Source of the DNA: a virus
Direction: 5' to 3' (one strand)
Length of the DNA: 39,257 bases
Virus record (IMG/VR): IMGVR_UViG_3300025087_000186
Coordinates: 1 to 39,257 of that record
Shown one piece after another: positions 31,057-38,685 of the stretch (the stretch's first letter is position 1; each line of letters opens with the position of its first letter). The translations under genes were made by a program, and so were the position numbers. The notes below the pieces were generated by a model that was given only the letters and a program-made list of their open reading frames with translations, did not search any database and was not told the DNA's origin.

Positions 31057-31293
31057 CTAGGTATATCTTTCAGCTTGAGTTAATAGAAAAGCCCTAACGG
31101 TTTCTTTCTGTTCTTTAGACATCTCTGCAATTTTCGCTGCTGAAATGCCTTTTAGGTAAGTTGCGACCCTGTTAACTCCATAAATAATGTAGTTTAAAGA
31201 GTCGTGTTCTGAATCAAATATTGTCTGAATATCTTCTGAGGAAAGATCGATCTCAACCTCTTGGTCAAACTGTACGGATTTTGTTATTTTCAC
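31057..31293 (-). CDS. Hypothetical protein, 78 aa
   Basis: A GTG-start frame with AAAGGAG just upstream, overlapping the YbcO-like gene stop by four bases. The product (KITKSVQFDQEVEIDLSSED, DSEHDSLNYIIYGVNRVATY, AEMSKEQKETVRAFLL) is acidic and mostly helical. I chose GTG over a longer in-frame extension because of the SD and position. Function unknown. Confidence 0.6.
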   Translation of the reverse strand: MKITKSVQFDQEVEIDLSSEDIQTIFDSEHDSLNYIIYGVNRVATYLKGISAAKIAEMSKEQKETVRAFLLTQAERYT

Positions 31294-31568
31294 TTTTTCT
31301 CCTTTCGATACTTGGTTATGCAGTTCACCATAATCTGATACTTGTTCTCTGGCCCCCAAAAGGTCTTCTCGCCGACTCGATGCTGTAACCCGTGGCAAGC
31401 ATGGCAAAGCGGGACGGCGAACATGTCGGACGGTTTAAGGCCGGTTCCACCATCTGCCCCTTCACGCTGATGGGCAGCGCAACAAGGGCCGCCGCCGCAT
31501 CTAGAGCATGGCTCTTGCTCAAGCCATGCCCGGTATTCGTAGTCAACTATGTTTTTGGTTTTTTTCAT
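31290..31568 (-). CDS. YbcO/DUF968-like nuclease (HNH type)
   Basis: A 92-aa protein with CSRCGGGPCCAAHQREG, GTGLKPSDMFAVPLCHACHG and a later HRVGEKTF. The Cys pairs form a zinc site and the His residues a metal-dependent nuclease centre, as in YbcO/DUF968 phage endonucleases. Located near RecT and the DUF1367-like gene, it probably cuts branched DNA during recombination. Confidence 0.75.
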   Translation of the reverse strand: MKKTKNIVDYEYRAWLEQEPCSRCGGGPCCAAHQREGADGGTGLKPSDMFAVPLCHACHGLQHRVGEKTFWGPENKYQIMVNCITKYRKEKK

Positions 31569-31747
31569 GACCTAACGACTTCTCCTGAAACAACTTTTTT
31601 AAGATATTCTATCCGTTCGGAGTATTGTCTCTCCTTTTCCATATATTCTTTTTTAGCTCTATCAAGAAGGTCTGCCTCAAAAGAAATTGCAAAGGTTAAT
31701 TGCTCAATGTCATATTTTGCTTGTTCAACACTTTCCTCTTGAGTCAT
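31565..31747 (-). CDS. Small coiled-coil protein, 60 aa
   Basis: A 60-aa acidic coiled coil (TQEESVEQAKYDIEQLTFAI, LLDRAKKEYMEKERQYSERI). ATG 31747 follows AAAGGAG; the longer in-frame extension is rejected. It overlaps the next gene by four bases and may be co-translated with it. Unknown function. Confidence 0.6.
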   Translation of the reverse strand: MTQEESVEQAKYDIEQLTFAISFEADLLDRAKKEYMEKERQYSERIEYLKKVVSGEVVRS

Positions 31748-31785
31748 CGCCTCTCCTTTCGCAATCAAGCAGCATAACGCTTTAA

Positions 31786-31808
31786 GCCACCGGCCCGAGG
31801 TCCGGTGG
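31786..31808 (-). terminator. Hairpin between two leftward genes
   Basis: CCACCGG and CCGGTGG pair around an eight-base loop in the gap upstream of the 31565 gene (on the leftward strand). No T-run follows. Possible partial terminator or RNA processing site. Confidence 0.35.
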
Positions 31809-31817
31809 AGTGATTGG

Positions 31818-32045
31818 TTATAAAAAAAGCATGTTCCCGACATTATTGTACTGGTTTTGATCGGCCAGTAGCTCTACTGACTCAAGCTCTCGGTCACGGG
31901 CAAAGCCAAAGTCTTGTTCTTCCAAAAAGTTGCTTACTTTTTTATATGCCTCATCGGTCCCATCGGCCACCACATATGAAAACCCGTAAGCAACGCCCGT
32001 TGGTGCTGTTTGCATGCCCTTTAATTTTACCCGATATAATTTCAT
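31818..32045 (-). CDS. Hypothetical protein, 75 aa
   Basis: A small protein with alternating strands and helices (KLYRVKLKGMQTAPTGVAYG, FSYVVADGTDEAYKKVSNFL). The pattern resembles small phage proteins with a beta-alpha-beta fold. AAAGGAGGAT is its SD. Unknown function. Confidence 0.6.
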   Translation of the reverse strand: MKLYRVKLKGMQTAPTGVAYGFSYVVADGTDEAYKKVSNFLEEQDFGFARDRELESVELLADQNQYNNVGNMLFL

Positions 32046-32066
32046 ATCATCCTCCTTTGGTTAAAA

Positions 32067-32117
32067 TGGCCCCGGAGCGGAAAGGGGAAAGGGAAGGGGA
32101 AAACCGCCCCAGGGCCA
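32067..32117 (-). other. Inverted repeat with polypurine loop
   Basis: Arms 32067-32080 and 32104-32117 pair at 12 of 14 positions and enclose a pure A/G stretch of 23 bases (32081-32103). It fills the gap between two leftward genes. On the message it would be a stem with a C/U-rich loop. It has three G-runs of three or more, not enough for a convincing quadruplex. Confidence 0.4.
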
Positions 32118-32124
32118 CAGTCGA

Positions 32125-32466
32125 TTATTCGATAGTTTCCTGCCGGTCTTCGTGGGACATTTCTCGTGTCTTGATGACCTCTCCGGTATCACACCTCATG
32201 ATTTTGACAGTGTTTTTCTTGAAGTCTTTTACGACCTCACACTTTACGATCCGCATTTCATAGCCGTTGTTTAGCTTGTTGGCGAGGTTGTTCGACTGTG
32301 CGGCCAGCGAGTCAATCTTGCTCTTGAGGTCTGACATGATGGCCTTCTTTTCGTCTTCGGCGGTTGATTGATTCGACACCTTGAGCGCAAGTTCGGTTGA
32401 CATTTCTTTTTTTTCTTCATCGGTGAAAACGTACTTTACATACTCATTTGTAATTTCGTTTTTCAT
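32125..32466 (-). CDS. Hypothetical phage protein, 113 aa
   Basis: A charged helical protein with a coiled-coil region (EKKAIMSDLKSKIDSLAAQS, NNLANKLNNGYEMR) and a beta-rich end (VKCEVVKDFKKNTVKIMRCD). It resembles small phage proteins encoded next to recombination genes, but I recognise no function. AAAGGAG lies upstream of its ATG. Confidence 0.6.
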   Translation of the reverse strand: MKNEITNEYVKYVFTDEEKKEMSTELALKVSNQSTAEDEKKAIMSDLKSKIDSLAAQSNNLANKLNNGYEMRIVKCEVVKDFKKNTVKIMRCDTGEVIKTREMSHEDRQETIE

Positions 32467-32490
32467 TGCTTTTCTCCTTTTTGTGTTTGA

Positions 32491-32925
32491 TTATCCCTGT
32501 TCCTGCGCGTTTCTGGTTAATGTCTTTACATCGACGCCCAGCTTATTGCTCATCACGTCCAAGGCCCGGTCAAAATAGTTACACGCCTTCATGTGCGGCA
32601 ACTCCTTGTATGATATTGACCGCAGCTCCATGATAACCTGATTGCCTATAACCTTGATCCGGTCCCGCTTGTAGAACCGCAGCTCAACCCGGACCTGGAA
32701 GTCAACAGCTTCTTTTGTCTGCCACTCGGGATCATCATTATTGGACGCTACCAGCTTGCAGCACTGCCAGTATAGTTTAAGCTGGTCGTAGGATCGGCCC
32801 TTCTCGACGCCGTGCAGCTTGCACCGGATAGTCTGGTTCTCATGAAAGCCCTTCAGCTCTTCGAGTGTTTCATCGTCGAACGGGATCAACGTGTTACCCT
32901 TGCGCTGGAATAGGCCCTCTTTCAT
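32491..32925 (-). CDS. DUF1367-like protein
   Basis: A 144-aa protein. The pattern EKGRSYDQLKLYWQCCKLVA with RVELRFYKRDRI and YKELPHMKACNYFDRALDVM resembles phage DUF1367 proteins, a family encoded next to recombination genes. Its ATG overlaps the stop of the MBL-fold gene (ATGA), so they are co-translated. The molecular function of the family is unclear. Confidence 0.65.
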   Translation of the reverse strand: MKEGLFQRKGNTLIPFDDETLEELKGFHENQTIRCKLHGVEKGRSYDQLKLYWQCCKLVASNNDDPEWQTKEAVDFQVRVELRFYKRDRIKVIGNQVIMELRSISYKELPHMKACNYFDRALDVMSNKLGVDVKTLTRNAQEQG

Positions 32926-33629
32926 CGTGCACCCCCCGCGATATAAACAGGCTTCCCGGTGATCGCCTGTATCTCTTTTCTGAATCGCTCCGCGTCGCTG
33001 TTTGCTGACGACAGGTGTATCAGGTGGATTTCAATCACCTTAGACAGGTCGTTTGCCGACAAAAAATCTTTAACCGTCTTCAGCTCCATGTGAGACTCTC
33101 GCACACGGTTCCGGTTGTGAGCCGGGTATGTGGCGGCCGCCACGTTTTTATCCAGCAGGTCAATATCATAGTTGCACTCTACGGCGATGATCGTAAGGCC
33201 CTGGAACCGATACCGGATGAAATATGTGTCAGTCGCGAACATTAGCTTGTCGGGGCCGCTCTGTATCAGGAACCCGAGCGACCCATCACAATCATGCTCC
33301 GTTGCAAAGGGCATGATCGTATAGCCGCCGACCTTGAATTGTTTCCCTGCCTCTACGATATGCAAGCGGTGGCCTTTGGCTCCGATGCCTTCAGCCGTCC
33401 CTACGCTCATGTACACGTCAACACCGGCCGCAATGAGCTTAACAGCGCCCCTAGAATGATCTTCATGCATGTGAGTCACAAGGCACCCGGCCAGCTCTGA
33501 CAACTTAAATCCGAACGCCTTTCGAATGTCGGCAAACCTCAAACCGGCTTCGATCATCAATGTTTCTTTGCCGTTGTCGAGCCGGTAGAGGTTCCCGCTT
33601 GAGCTGCTGGCTATGGGGGTGAAGTTCAT
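32922..33629 (-). CDS. Metallo-beta-lactamase-fold hydrolase
   Basis: A 235-aa MBL-fold protein with the metal motif HMHEDH at residues 53-58, a further His in FATEHD, Asp in FATDTYF and a C-terminal HLIHLS. Related proteins (WalJ/YycJ type) are nucleases or phosphodiesterases. It lies in tight order with RecT, one base apart, and with the SbcC-like gene, a combination seen in other phages. A nuclease role that makes single strands for RecT is likely but inferred. Confidence 0.8.
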   Translation of the reverse strand: MNFTPIASSSSGNLYRLDNGKETLMIEAGLRFADIRKAFGFKLSELAGCLVTHMHEDHSRGAVKLIAAGVDVYMSVGTAEGIGAKGHRLHIVEAGKQFKVGGYTIMPFATEHDCDGSLGFLIQSGPDKLMFATDTYFIRYRFQGLTIIAVECNYDIDLLDKNVAAATYPAHNRNRVRESHMELKTVKDFLSANDLSKVIEIHLIHLSSANSDAERFRKEIQAITGKPVYIAGGAR

Positions 33630-33630
33630 T

Positions 33631-34599
33631 TTAACAGAAGTCCGGTTTTCTATTTTCTTTCTTGGTATCCGTTGATTCTACGCCTCTATACTCTTTGCAG
33701 CGGTTGTCGTCTTGGGTAAACCCGGACATGCAACCGCCGTTATTGTTGGCGTCGCATTTAAGGATGCTACAGCGGGGGGCCTTGTCCTTTTCGCCGGGTG
33801 CGGTTTCTGTTTCCGGTTCTTTTGCCTCTGCCGGCTCCGGGTCAATGTCGATGGTGTCCTGGTTGGATCCGTCTGTGATCTGCCGGTGCACCGCGCCGTC
33901 AAAGCCCTTAAAGTCTTCCTTGTCCGATTCCAAGGCAACAGACATTTCGATTGTCATCGGGCCGAATTTTGGCACAAGCTGGAGGAGCATGGTCTTCATT
34001 GCCATCGCGTCAAAATCTGTTTTCCATGGCGTTGAAGACGAATCAAACGATTTGCTGAATCGTTTCGCGTGGGCCTCGACCTGGGCTATGGTCCAGAACA
34101 CCGCCTTTTCAAATCCGTTGATGAGCTGCATATATGCGAAGTAACCAATAGCCTTTTCGCTGGTTTTCTTTCCTGTGATCTCAAGGGTTCCCCTGATACG
34201 ATCATCGAGGACCGTTTCACCCTCAAAAACGACGCCCGAGTTCAGATATTTATATTGCCCGGTGCGGATGGCGAGTTGGATATATCCCTTGTACCCCATC
34301 TGGAAATGTGGCTTCATTACGCCCTTCTCTTTGTACGGGATCAGGTGGGCAAATCCGAGATTCTTGTTGATCGGAAGATCAAGGCCAGCGGCCTTCAGGG
34401 CCTCTTTGATGATAAGTTTCGGGTCACACTCTGCGAGGTTCTTGTCTTCTCCGCACACATCCAGAAGCGAGGTTATAAATGTTCCGGCCTTCTGTCCCAG
34501 CCTTGAATCAATTCTTGATTTGATGTCCGGGTTGCTGAGCTCGGTTTGAATCAATGCAATTCCTGTTTGCTTTTTTACAGCGACGCCTGTTTCTGCCAT
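33631..34599 (-). CDS. recT: RecT single-strand annealing protein
   Basis: A 322-aa member of the RecT/Redbeta group, which anneals complementary single strands during phage recombination. Typical parts are ALKAAGLDLPINKNLGFAHL, IPYKEKG, FQMGYKGYIQLAIRTGQYK and a KTDFDAMAMKTMLLQLVPKF region. The C-terminal ~45 residues are unusual: five Cys (CSILKCDANNNGGC, CKEYRG, final Cys) that may bind metal or form a protein contact. GGAGG lies upstream of the ATG. No RecE exonuclease follows; the MBL protein or SbcC-like ATPase may supply the nuclease. Confidence 0.93.
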   Translation of the reverse strand: MAETGVAVKKQTGIALIQTELSNPDIKSRIDSRLGQKAGTFITSLLDVCGEDKNLAECDPKLIIKEALKAAGLDLPINKNLGFAHLIPYKEKGVMKPHFQMGYKGYIQLAIRTGQYKYLNSGVVFEGETVLDDRIRGTLEITGKKTSEKAIGYFAYMQLINGFEKAVFWTIAQVEAHAKRFSKSFDSSSTPWKTDFDAMAMKTMLLQLVPKFGPMTIEMSVALESDKEDFKGFDGAVHRQITDGSNQDTIDIDPEPAEAKEPETETAPGEKDKAPRCSILKCDANNNGGCMSGFTQDDNRCKEYRGVESTDTKKENRKPDFC

Positions 34600-34668
34600 G
34601 ATATAGATCCTCCGCTATGATTGTTTTTTGGCTCTTGCCTGTTTCTTTGGTGCTTCCTTCCCTCTTCT

Positions 34669-36612
34669 TCACCTGCCTGCCTGCCTGACTGTCAGCGACG
34701 GGTGATCCGCAGACACCATCAGCCGGATGACCTGACCGCCGGTCTTTTGAAGGGACACAACGCTCTCGGCATTATCAATCCAGATCGGCGCCGTGACTCC
34801 ATAATATTCAGATAAGATGTTGATGATATCCATGCCCACGTTGATCCGGGCCGCATTGTTGAGTGATGGATAGGGTACGCCTTTGTGAGTTGCTACGCAT
34901 GTCTCTACAATACCACCGTTGATCTGTTTGTCAAAGAGTTTCCACTTGGTAATCGCAAAGCGGCTGTTTATACGCTCTTCAAGCACGTTCACCTTGGCAA
35001 CGGTGAACAGGTCGATCAGGTGGAGTGCAGCCTCAAGGGCCTCATATTCAGCGGCGAGGGCCTTTTCAGAGGCTTCAAGTTCTTTGATTCGGTCCATGAA
35101 TTTGATGCGCTGTTCCTGCCGGGTCAGCTCGGCCCGTAGTTCTCGCTCCCGGTCAATGCGCTCTTTGATTTCTGCATCCAGCTTTTCGGTCCCGGACTTG
35201 TCCGACACGCCGGCTGCGATCTTCTTTTCCAGGTCTTCGATTTCTCCTTGTGCCGCCGTGATGCCAGCGGGAACAGGCTCGGCCTCCATAATCGCAAGAT
35301 CAGCTTTAAGGGAAGCGATCTCGTTCTCAATTTCAATCCCGGATTCAATCGCAATAACCCAATCCCCCTTGGCGCTTTCAAGGTCTTTTTGGTATGCCTC
35401 AACGCTTGCCTTGAGCCTCTTGCCCGAGTTGTTGATGTTTGCCAGAACGTCACCTTTGACTTGGTTAAACGCCTCCAGCGCCGTGGCTCGGGCCGCCGCT
35501 ACCTGATCTTCCGGCAACGGCTGTTTGCAGGTCGGGCAGGATAGGGTGTCTTCAAAGCAAAAAACCGTCTCATCTTCCGCGTACCATTGGGCCTTCAGCT
35601 TTTCAATGCTATTTTCAGCCACTTCAATATCGCGGCTGTCTGCCTTGGCTTTGCGTTCGATTCGCTCCACCACACGCTTTAGGTCTTCAAGAGCCGCTGT
35701 CCGCTTATTTATTTCGGCTTGCACCCCGGCGATTCTTGCCCCGGTTTTTTTGCGGATGTCCTCTTCCATCACCCGCAGAGACGCCTTTTTGTCCGCAAGC
35801 TGGCTTTTCAGCGCGGCCATTCCTCCATCGTTTTCTGAGTTCTGCCGGTCCTGCTCAAGGAAGATTCTTTCTTGGGTTGTGTTTGCGAGGTCGTGATTGA
35901 TTTCCCCTAAATCAGCAGGCGCAGGAATAATGCTGTTGAGTTCGTCGATCCTGGCCGGAATCTGTTGAAGTTCGTCGTTGATTTTTTTACGCCTGGCCGC
36001 GATGATCTTCCGCTGCTCATCGACTGTGTGACCGCCCAGGATGCCGGCCAGTTTCGCCAGATCCTCGATACCGGACAGCTCAACGACCTCGGCGTCGGAG
36101 ATTTCACCGCAGATTGATAGAAGCGTCGCCCGCTGTTTCTCCCAGTGCAATGATGGAAAGTACCGGGGGTCTGTCAGCAAACGAAAAACATCCTCGGTGA
36201 TTGTCTCGGCCACCTTGGCTTTGTATTGGGACTCCGACACGGGAACGTCATCGACAAAATAGGCCGTCTTGTGTCCGGTAAATTCAGCGCTTGCGCTGCC
36301 GCGTTTCTTTGTCCAGTCCTCGGCCATCACCTTCCTCAAGGCAAGCGGATTTCCGTCCACGTCGAATATCGCTGATACCTCATGGTCTAGGTTGTGGATG
36401 GGCGATCCGTCCGGGGCAAGCGTCTTTACCTCAAACAGGCTCTTGCCCTGGCTGTCCTTATTAAAGAGGAGCCACAGAAACCCATCCAGCAGTGTGGTTT
36501 TACCGGTTTCGTTGTCGCCTAACACGTCAATGGAGTTTCCATCAGGCCGCAGGGAATACGCAAGCACTCCCTTAAAATTTTTCAATCTCAATTCTGATAA
36601 TCCGATCTTCAT
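34669..36612 (-). CDS. SbcC/Rad50-like ATPase
   Basis: A 647-aa SMC/Rad50-type protein. Walker A (GDNETGKT) is at residues 32-39. Two coiled-coil arms flank a zinc-hook motif CPTC (about residue 357, SCPTCKQPLPEDQ), and a Walker B-like PIWIDNAES comes near residue 607. These features match recombination ATPases acting on DNA ends with a nuclease partner. No SbcD gene is present; the MBL-fold protein could replace it. The last ~50 residues close the ATPase head (QVIRLMVSADHPSL). A long stretch of shadow frames on the other strand is not coding. Confidence 0.88.
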   Translation of the reverse strand: MKIGLSELRLKNFKGVLAYSLRPDGNSIDVLGDNETGKTTLLDGFLWLLFNKDSQGKSLFEVKTLAPDGSPIHNLDHEVSAIFDVDGNPLALRKVMAEDWTKKRGSASAEFTGHKTAYFVDDVPVSESQYKAKVAETITEDVFRLLTDPRYFPSLHWEKQRATLLSICGEISDAEVVELSGIEDLAKLAGILGGHTVDEQRKIIAARRKKINDELQQIPARIDELNSIIPAPADLGEINHDLANTTQERIFLEQDRQNSENDGGMAALKSQLADKKASLRVMEEDIRKKTGARIAGVQAEINKRTAALEDLKRVVERIERKAKADSRDIEVAENSIEKLKAQWYAEDETVFCFEDTLSCPTCKQPLPEDQVAAARATALEAFNQVKGDVLANINNSGKRLKASVEAYQKDLESAKGDWVIAIESGIEIENEIASLKADLAIMEAEPVPAGITAAQGEIEDLEKKIAAGVSDKSGTEKLDAEIKERIDRERELRAELTRQEQRIKFMDRIKELEASEKALAAEYEALEAALHLIDLFTVAKVNVLEERINSRFAITKWKLFDKQINGGIVETCVATHKGVPYPSLNNAARINVGMDIINILSEYYGVTAPIWIDNAESVVSLQKTGGQVIRLMVSADHPSLTVRQAGR

Positions 36613-36616
36613 TCCC

Positions 36617-36718
36617 CTACCTCCCTACCAGCCAAAGGATTATATGCCCTCCGAAATAAATAACGGCGATGGCACAGATGATTAAAGAACAACCACGGAG
36701 TTCATCGCGGAAGTTCAT
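36617..36718 (-). CDS. Small membrane peptide, 33 aa
   Basis: A 33-codon frame with one membrane segment (LIICAIAVIYFGGHIILWLV) after a charged start (NFRDELRG). It has a GGGGGTG SD and an ATGA overlap with the stop of the gene at 36715. GGGAGGTAG near its stop then serves the SbcC-like gene. Likely a real microprotein; function unknown. Confidence 0.5.
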   Translation of the reverse strand: MNFRDELRGCSLIICAIAVIYFGGHIILWLVGR

Positions 36719-37314
36719 AGCACCCCCACTTGAAGGAAACCGCTTTTAAGCTCCTCAAAAATCTGATCGGCAGTTGATTTCGCCATGTATGGTGTGCCGG
36801 GCGCTTGAGAATACACACATGATTCTCTCATCCAATTGTTTTTAGAGTGATTGAAAAACAGTGACCACTTTTCTTGTCTTGGATCATTCCAATCCGCTGT
36901 CCACTCCGGGTCAATTTCAAACGCCCGGAGAGCGATCAGGGCCATAGGCTTGACCGTGCCGTCGAAGAATTTGCGGGCTGATTCTTTGGTGGGACGACAG
37001 AAACCGGAGGAGATGTATATTGTGTGAAGACGCCCAGGTGTGTGGGTTACTTCTCCATCACCAGATATTGTATAGTATCCCGGCCACTTAATCTCTTCCG
37101 GTTTCCACACCTCAGGCTTGACCAAGTTGGCCTCGACATCGGAAAGGAAGAATTGCTGTCCTTTTGTGGTTGAGGCGGCAGAAGAACCGTATATTTCTGC
37201 TACCTCAAAAATAACACAATTAAAGCCATCAGCATAAATTCTTTCGAGCAACCCATGTGAGTTTATGAACACCATCCCTTCTTTCGCCACAAATTTATCC
37301 CCTACTTTAATCAT
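36715..37314 (-). CDS. Hypothetical protein, 199 aa
   Basis: Start chosen at ATG 37314 because AAGGAGG lies eight bases upstream; a longer in-frame start at 37368 is rejected. The N-terminal ~65 residues resemble a small beta domain (IKVGDKFVAKEGMVFINSHG). The rest has a tight mixed fold with several Trp/Tyr (WKPEEIKWPGYYTISGDGEV). No family is recognised. Confidence 0.6.
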   Translation of the reverse strand: MIKVGDKFVAKEGMVFINSHGLLERIYADGFNCVIFEVAEIYGSSAASTTKGQQFFLSDVEANLVKPEVWKPEEIKWPGYYTISGDGEVTHTPGRLHTIYISSGFCRPTKESARKFFDGTVKPMALIALRAFEIDPEWTADWNDPRQEKWSLFFNHSKNNWMRESCVYSQAPGTPYMAKSTADQIFEELKSGFLQVGVL

Positions 37315-37324
37315 GGTTACCTCC

Positions 37325-37597
37325 TTAATATAAATCCTCTGAGAATAATTCCCCACCTCTACCAGCATCTGAGCTAACTTGACTAATTTTTATGGCTCGC
37401 TCAAGGGCTTCTTTCCGGCTCAAAAAGTTTGAGTGGTTGTCCACAAACCCCTGTTCCAAGACATAATGATGATACAAAGGGCCGTAAATGCGCTCAAGAA
37501 CGAGCCTCATTTCCGATGAGAAATGCCGCACACCAGGAACGATAAGCCCGTCCTGCATGAGCATTGCGGCTGAAACGATGGGATACTCTTTATTCAT
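37325..37597 (-). CDS. Hypothetical protein, 90 aa
   Basis: A protein with pattern YPIVSAAMLMQDGLIVPGVR, RHFSSEMRLVLERIYG and FVDNHSNFLSRKEALERA. It resembles small phage proteins widely found in early regions, without known role. Start overlaps the stop of the next upstream gene (ATGA) and carries a version of the repeated GCAGTCATG start block. Confidence 0.6.
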   Translation of the reverse strand: MNKEYPIVSAAMLMQDGLIVPGVRHFSSEMRLVLERIYGPLYHHYVLEQGFVDNHSNFLSRKEALERAIKISQVSSDAGRGGELFSEDLY

Positions 37598-37881
37598 GAC
37601 TGCCCCCTTATTTGTTCTGCTACCAGATCATCATACATTGGATGAATCTCATTCGGGTTAAGACCGTAATCCATTAGGTTATCAAGGTCATTTTCAATAC
37701 TGTCTTGGGCATACTCACCATTAACACAAGGAAGAAAGTTTTCGCCTTCCAGTATCAGTCTCACACACTCTGCTTCTGCTTGCCTCTCAATGAGTGCAAT
37801 AGTATTGGCAAGGTGCGTAGCTGTCATTTCCTTGATAGGAATTTTTTGACCGTCTTTTGTTGTCCAGGCTTTGACTGTCAT
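37594..37881 (-). CDS. Hypothetical protein, 95 aa
   Basis: A protein with a charged start (TVKAWTTKDGQKIPIKEMTA), a helical middle (HLANTIALIERQAEAECVRL) and an acidic tail. It resembles small early phage proteins but no function is known. The SD-start block AAGGAGGCAGTCATG is identical with that of the 37892 gene. Confidence 0.6.
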   Translation of the reverse strand: MTVKAWTTKDGQKIPIKEMTATHLANTIALIERQAEAECVRLILEGENFLPCVNGEYAQDSIENDLDNLMDYGLNPNEIHPMYDDLVAEQIRGQS

Positions 37882-37891
37882 GACTGCCTCC

Positions 37892-38122
37892 TTAATCCTT
37901 GCTTATAGGTTCGCATACCGTCTTTGTTGGGTCGTAGATAGCATTGCAACGCGCACATTCCGCCTTCGCCGGACCATAGACCGATCCGCACTTAGGGCAA
38001 ATCCAGCCCCGTGTTTGGGTAAGGATAAACCCACCTTTGGGATACTCTGGTTCTCTTGGTGGATCATATGGGCTTGCAACCATTACAGAATCATCATTAA
38101 CCATATCTGCCACGTCTCCCAT
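37892..38122 (-). CDS. Small zinc-ribbon protein, 76 aa
   Basis: Its C-terminal half has two CxxC knuckles, CPKCGSVYGP and CARCNAIYDP, which make a zinc ribbon. The first half is acidic (GDVADMVNDDSVMVASPYDP). It could bind nucleic acid or a host protein. Same SD-start block as the 37594 gene. Confidence 0.65.
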   Translation of the reverse strand: MGDVADMVNDDSVMVASPYDPPREPEYPKGGFILTQTRGWICPKCGSVYGPAKAECARCNAIYDPTKTVCEPISKD

Positions 38123-38135
38123 GACTGCCTCCTTT

Positions 38136-38324
38136 TTAAGAATTGAGGGCCATAATCTCTTGATACTTGTCGGTCGGCGGGGCTGTTTTGCCGGACTCGT
38201 ATTGTGAAATCATGGCCGCAGTAGTTCCGGTTTTCTTTGCGAGTTGCTCTTGTGTTAAACCCAGCCGAACCCGCACGCACCGTATGTCCTTGCCTATTTC
38301 TTTCCGTCTTTCTGCTCTGTCCAT
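38136..38324 (-). CDS. Cro/CI-like HTH transcription regulator
   Basis: A 62-aa XRE-family DNA-binding protein: RCVRVRLGLTQEQLAKKTGT, TAAMISQYESGKT and a short end. It is only the HTH domain, thus Cro-like, without a CI peptidase domain. It is the first gene of the leftward operon, beside the divergent promoters and a palindrome at 38349-38364, so it probably regulates one or both operons. Confidence 0.8.
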   Translation of the reverse strand: MDRAERRKEIGKDIRCVRVRLGLTQEQLAKKTGTTAAMISQYESGKTAPPTDKYQEIMALNS

Positions 38325-38348
38325 TTTTCATTCTCCTTTCAAAGTTTT

Positions 38349-38364
38349 CTAAAGCATATTTTAG
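38349..38364 (+). promoter_or_regulatory. Palindromic operator candidate
   Basis: CTAAAGCATATTTTAG has inverted CTAAA/TTTAG arms and overlaps the leftward -10 box (38353-38358). Such a site would let the HTH protein at 38136 repress its own promoter. Confidence 0.5.
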
Positions 38365-38381
38365 TCTATTGTATATGTCAA
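38353..38381 (-). promoter_or_regulatory. Leftward sigma70-like promoter
   Basis: On the minus strand TTGACA (38381-38376) and TATGCT (38358-38353) are separated by 17 bases. The transcript would start near 38346 and cover the HTH gene and the rest of the leftward operon. Confidence 0.75.
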
Positions 38382-38415
38382 GCAAAAAAAAACGAAAGGT
38401 ATATAAAAAAAAGTA

Positions 38416-38443
38416 TTGACAGAATGGTTTTTTCTGGTATGCT
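38416..38443 (+). promoter_or_regulatory. Rightward sigma70-like promoter
   Basis: TTGACA (38416-38421) and TATGCT (38438-38443) are separated by 16 bases. Transcription would begin around 38450, with AAAAAGGAG as SD for the 38464 gene. The same -10 hexamer occurs in the opposing promoter, which hints at shared control. Confidence 0.75.
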
Positions 38444-38463
38444 GAAACAAAAAAGGAGAAAAA

Positions 38464-38640
38464 ATGGAATTATGCATAAAATGTAAAACAGCCGAGGTCT
38501 TTATAAAAGGCCGTGGCCTATGCAAGCGGTGCTACGATTCTCAATATAAAAATAGAACGCAAGAGCGCAACGGGGAACATATAATCAAAAGCACCAATGA
38601 AGTTTTATTTATAAGAAACTTTTTCACCCACAACGAATGA
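38464..38640 (+). CDS. Small zinc-finger protein, 58 aa
   Basis: A 58-aa protein with two CxxC pairs (LCIKCKTAEVF and LCKRCYDSQY, Cys4, 7, 20 and 23) and a basic tail. It would bind a zinc ion and perhaps nucleic acid, as in small early phage regulators. It is the first gene after the rightward promoter, with AAAAAGGAG eight bases before the ATG. Confidence 0.65.
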   Translation: MELCIKCKTAEVFIKGRGLCKRCYDSQYKNRTQERNGEHIIKSTNEVLFIRNFFTHNE

Positions 38641-38685
38641 ATGAAATATGCCTAATTGGCGCTACTAAAAAAGGGAGAAAGAACA

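Noticed and set aside
32081-32103. G-quadruplex
   Set aside because: There are only three runs of three or more G; the purine stretch is better noted as the loop of an inverted repeat.
34919-35506. 195-aa plus-strand Ser/Ala-rich frame
   Set aside because: Shadow of the coiled-coil region of the SbcC-like gene, without SD or plausible sequence.
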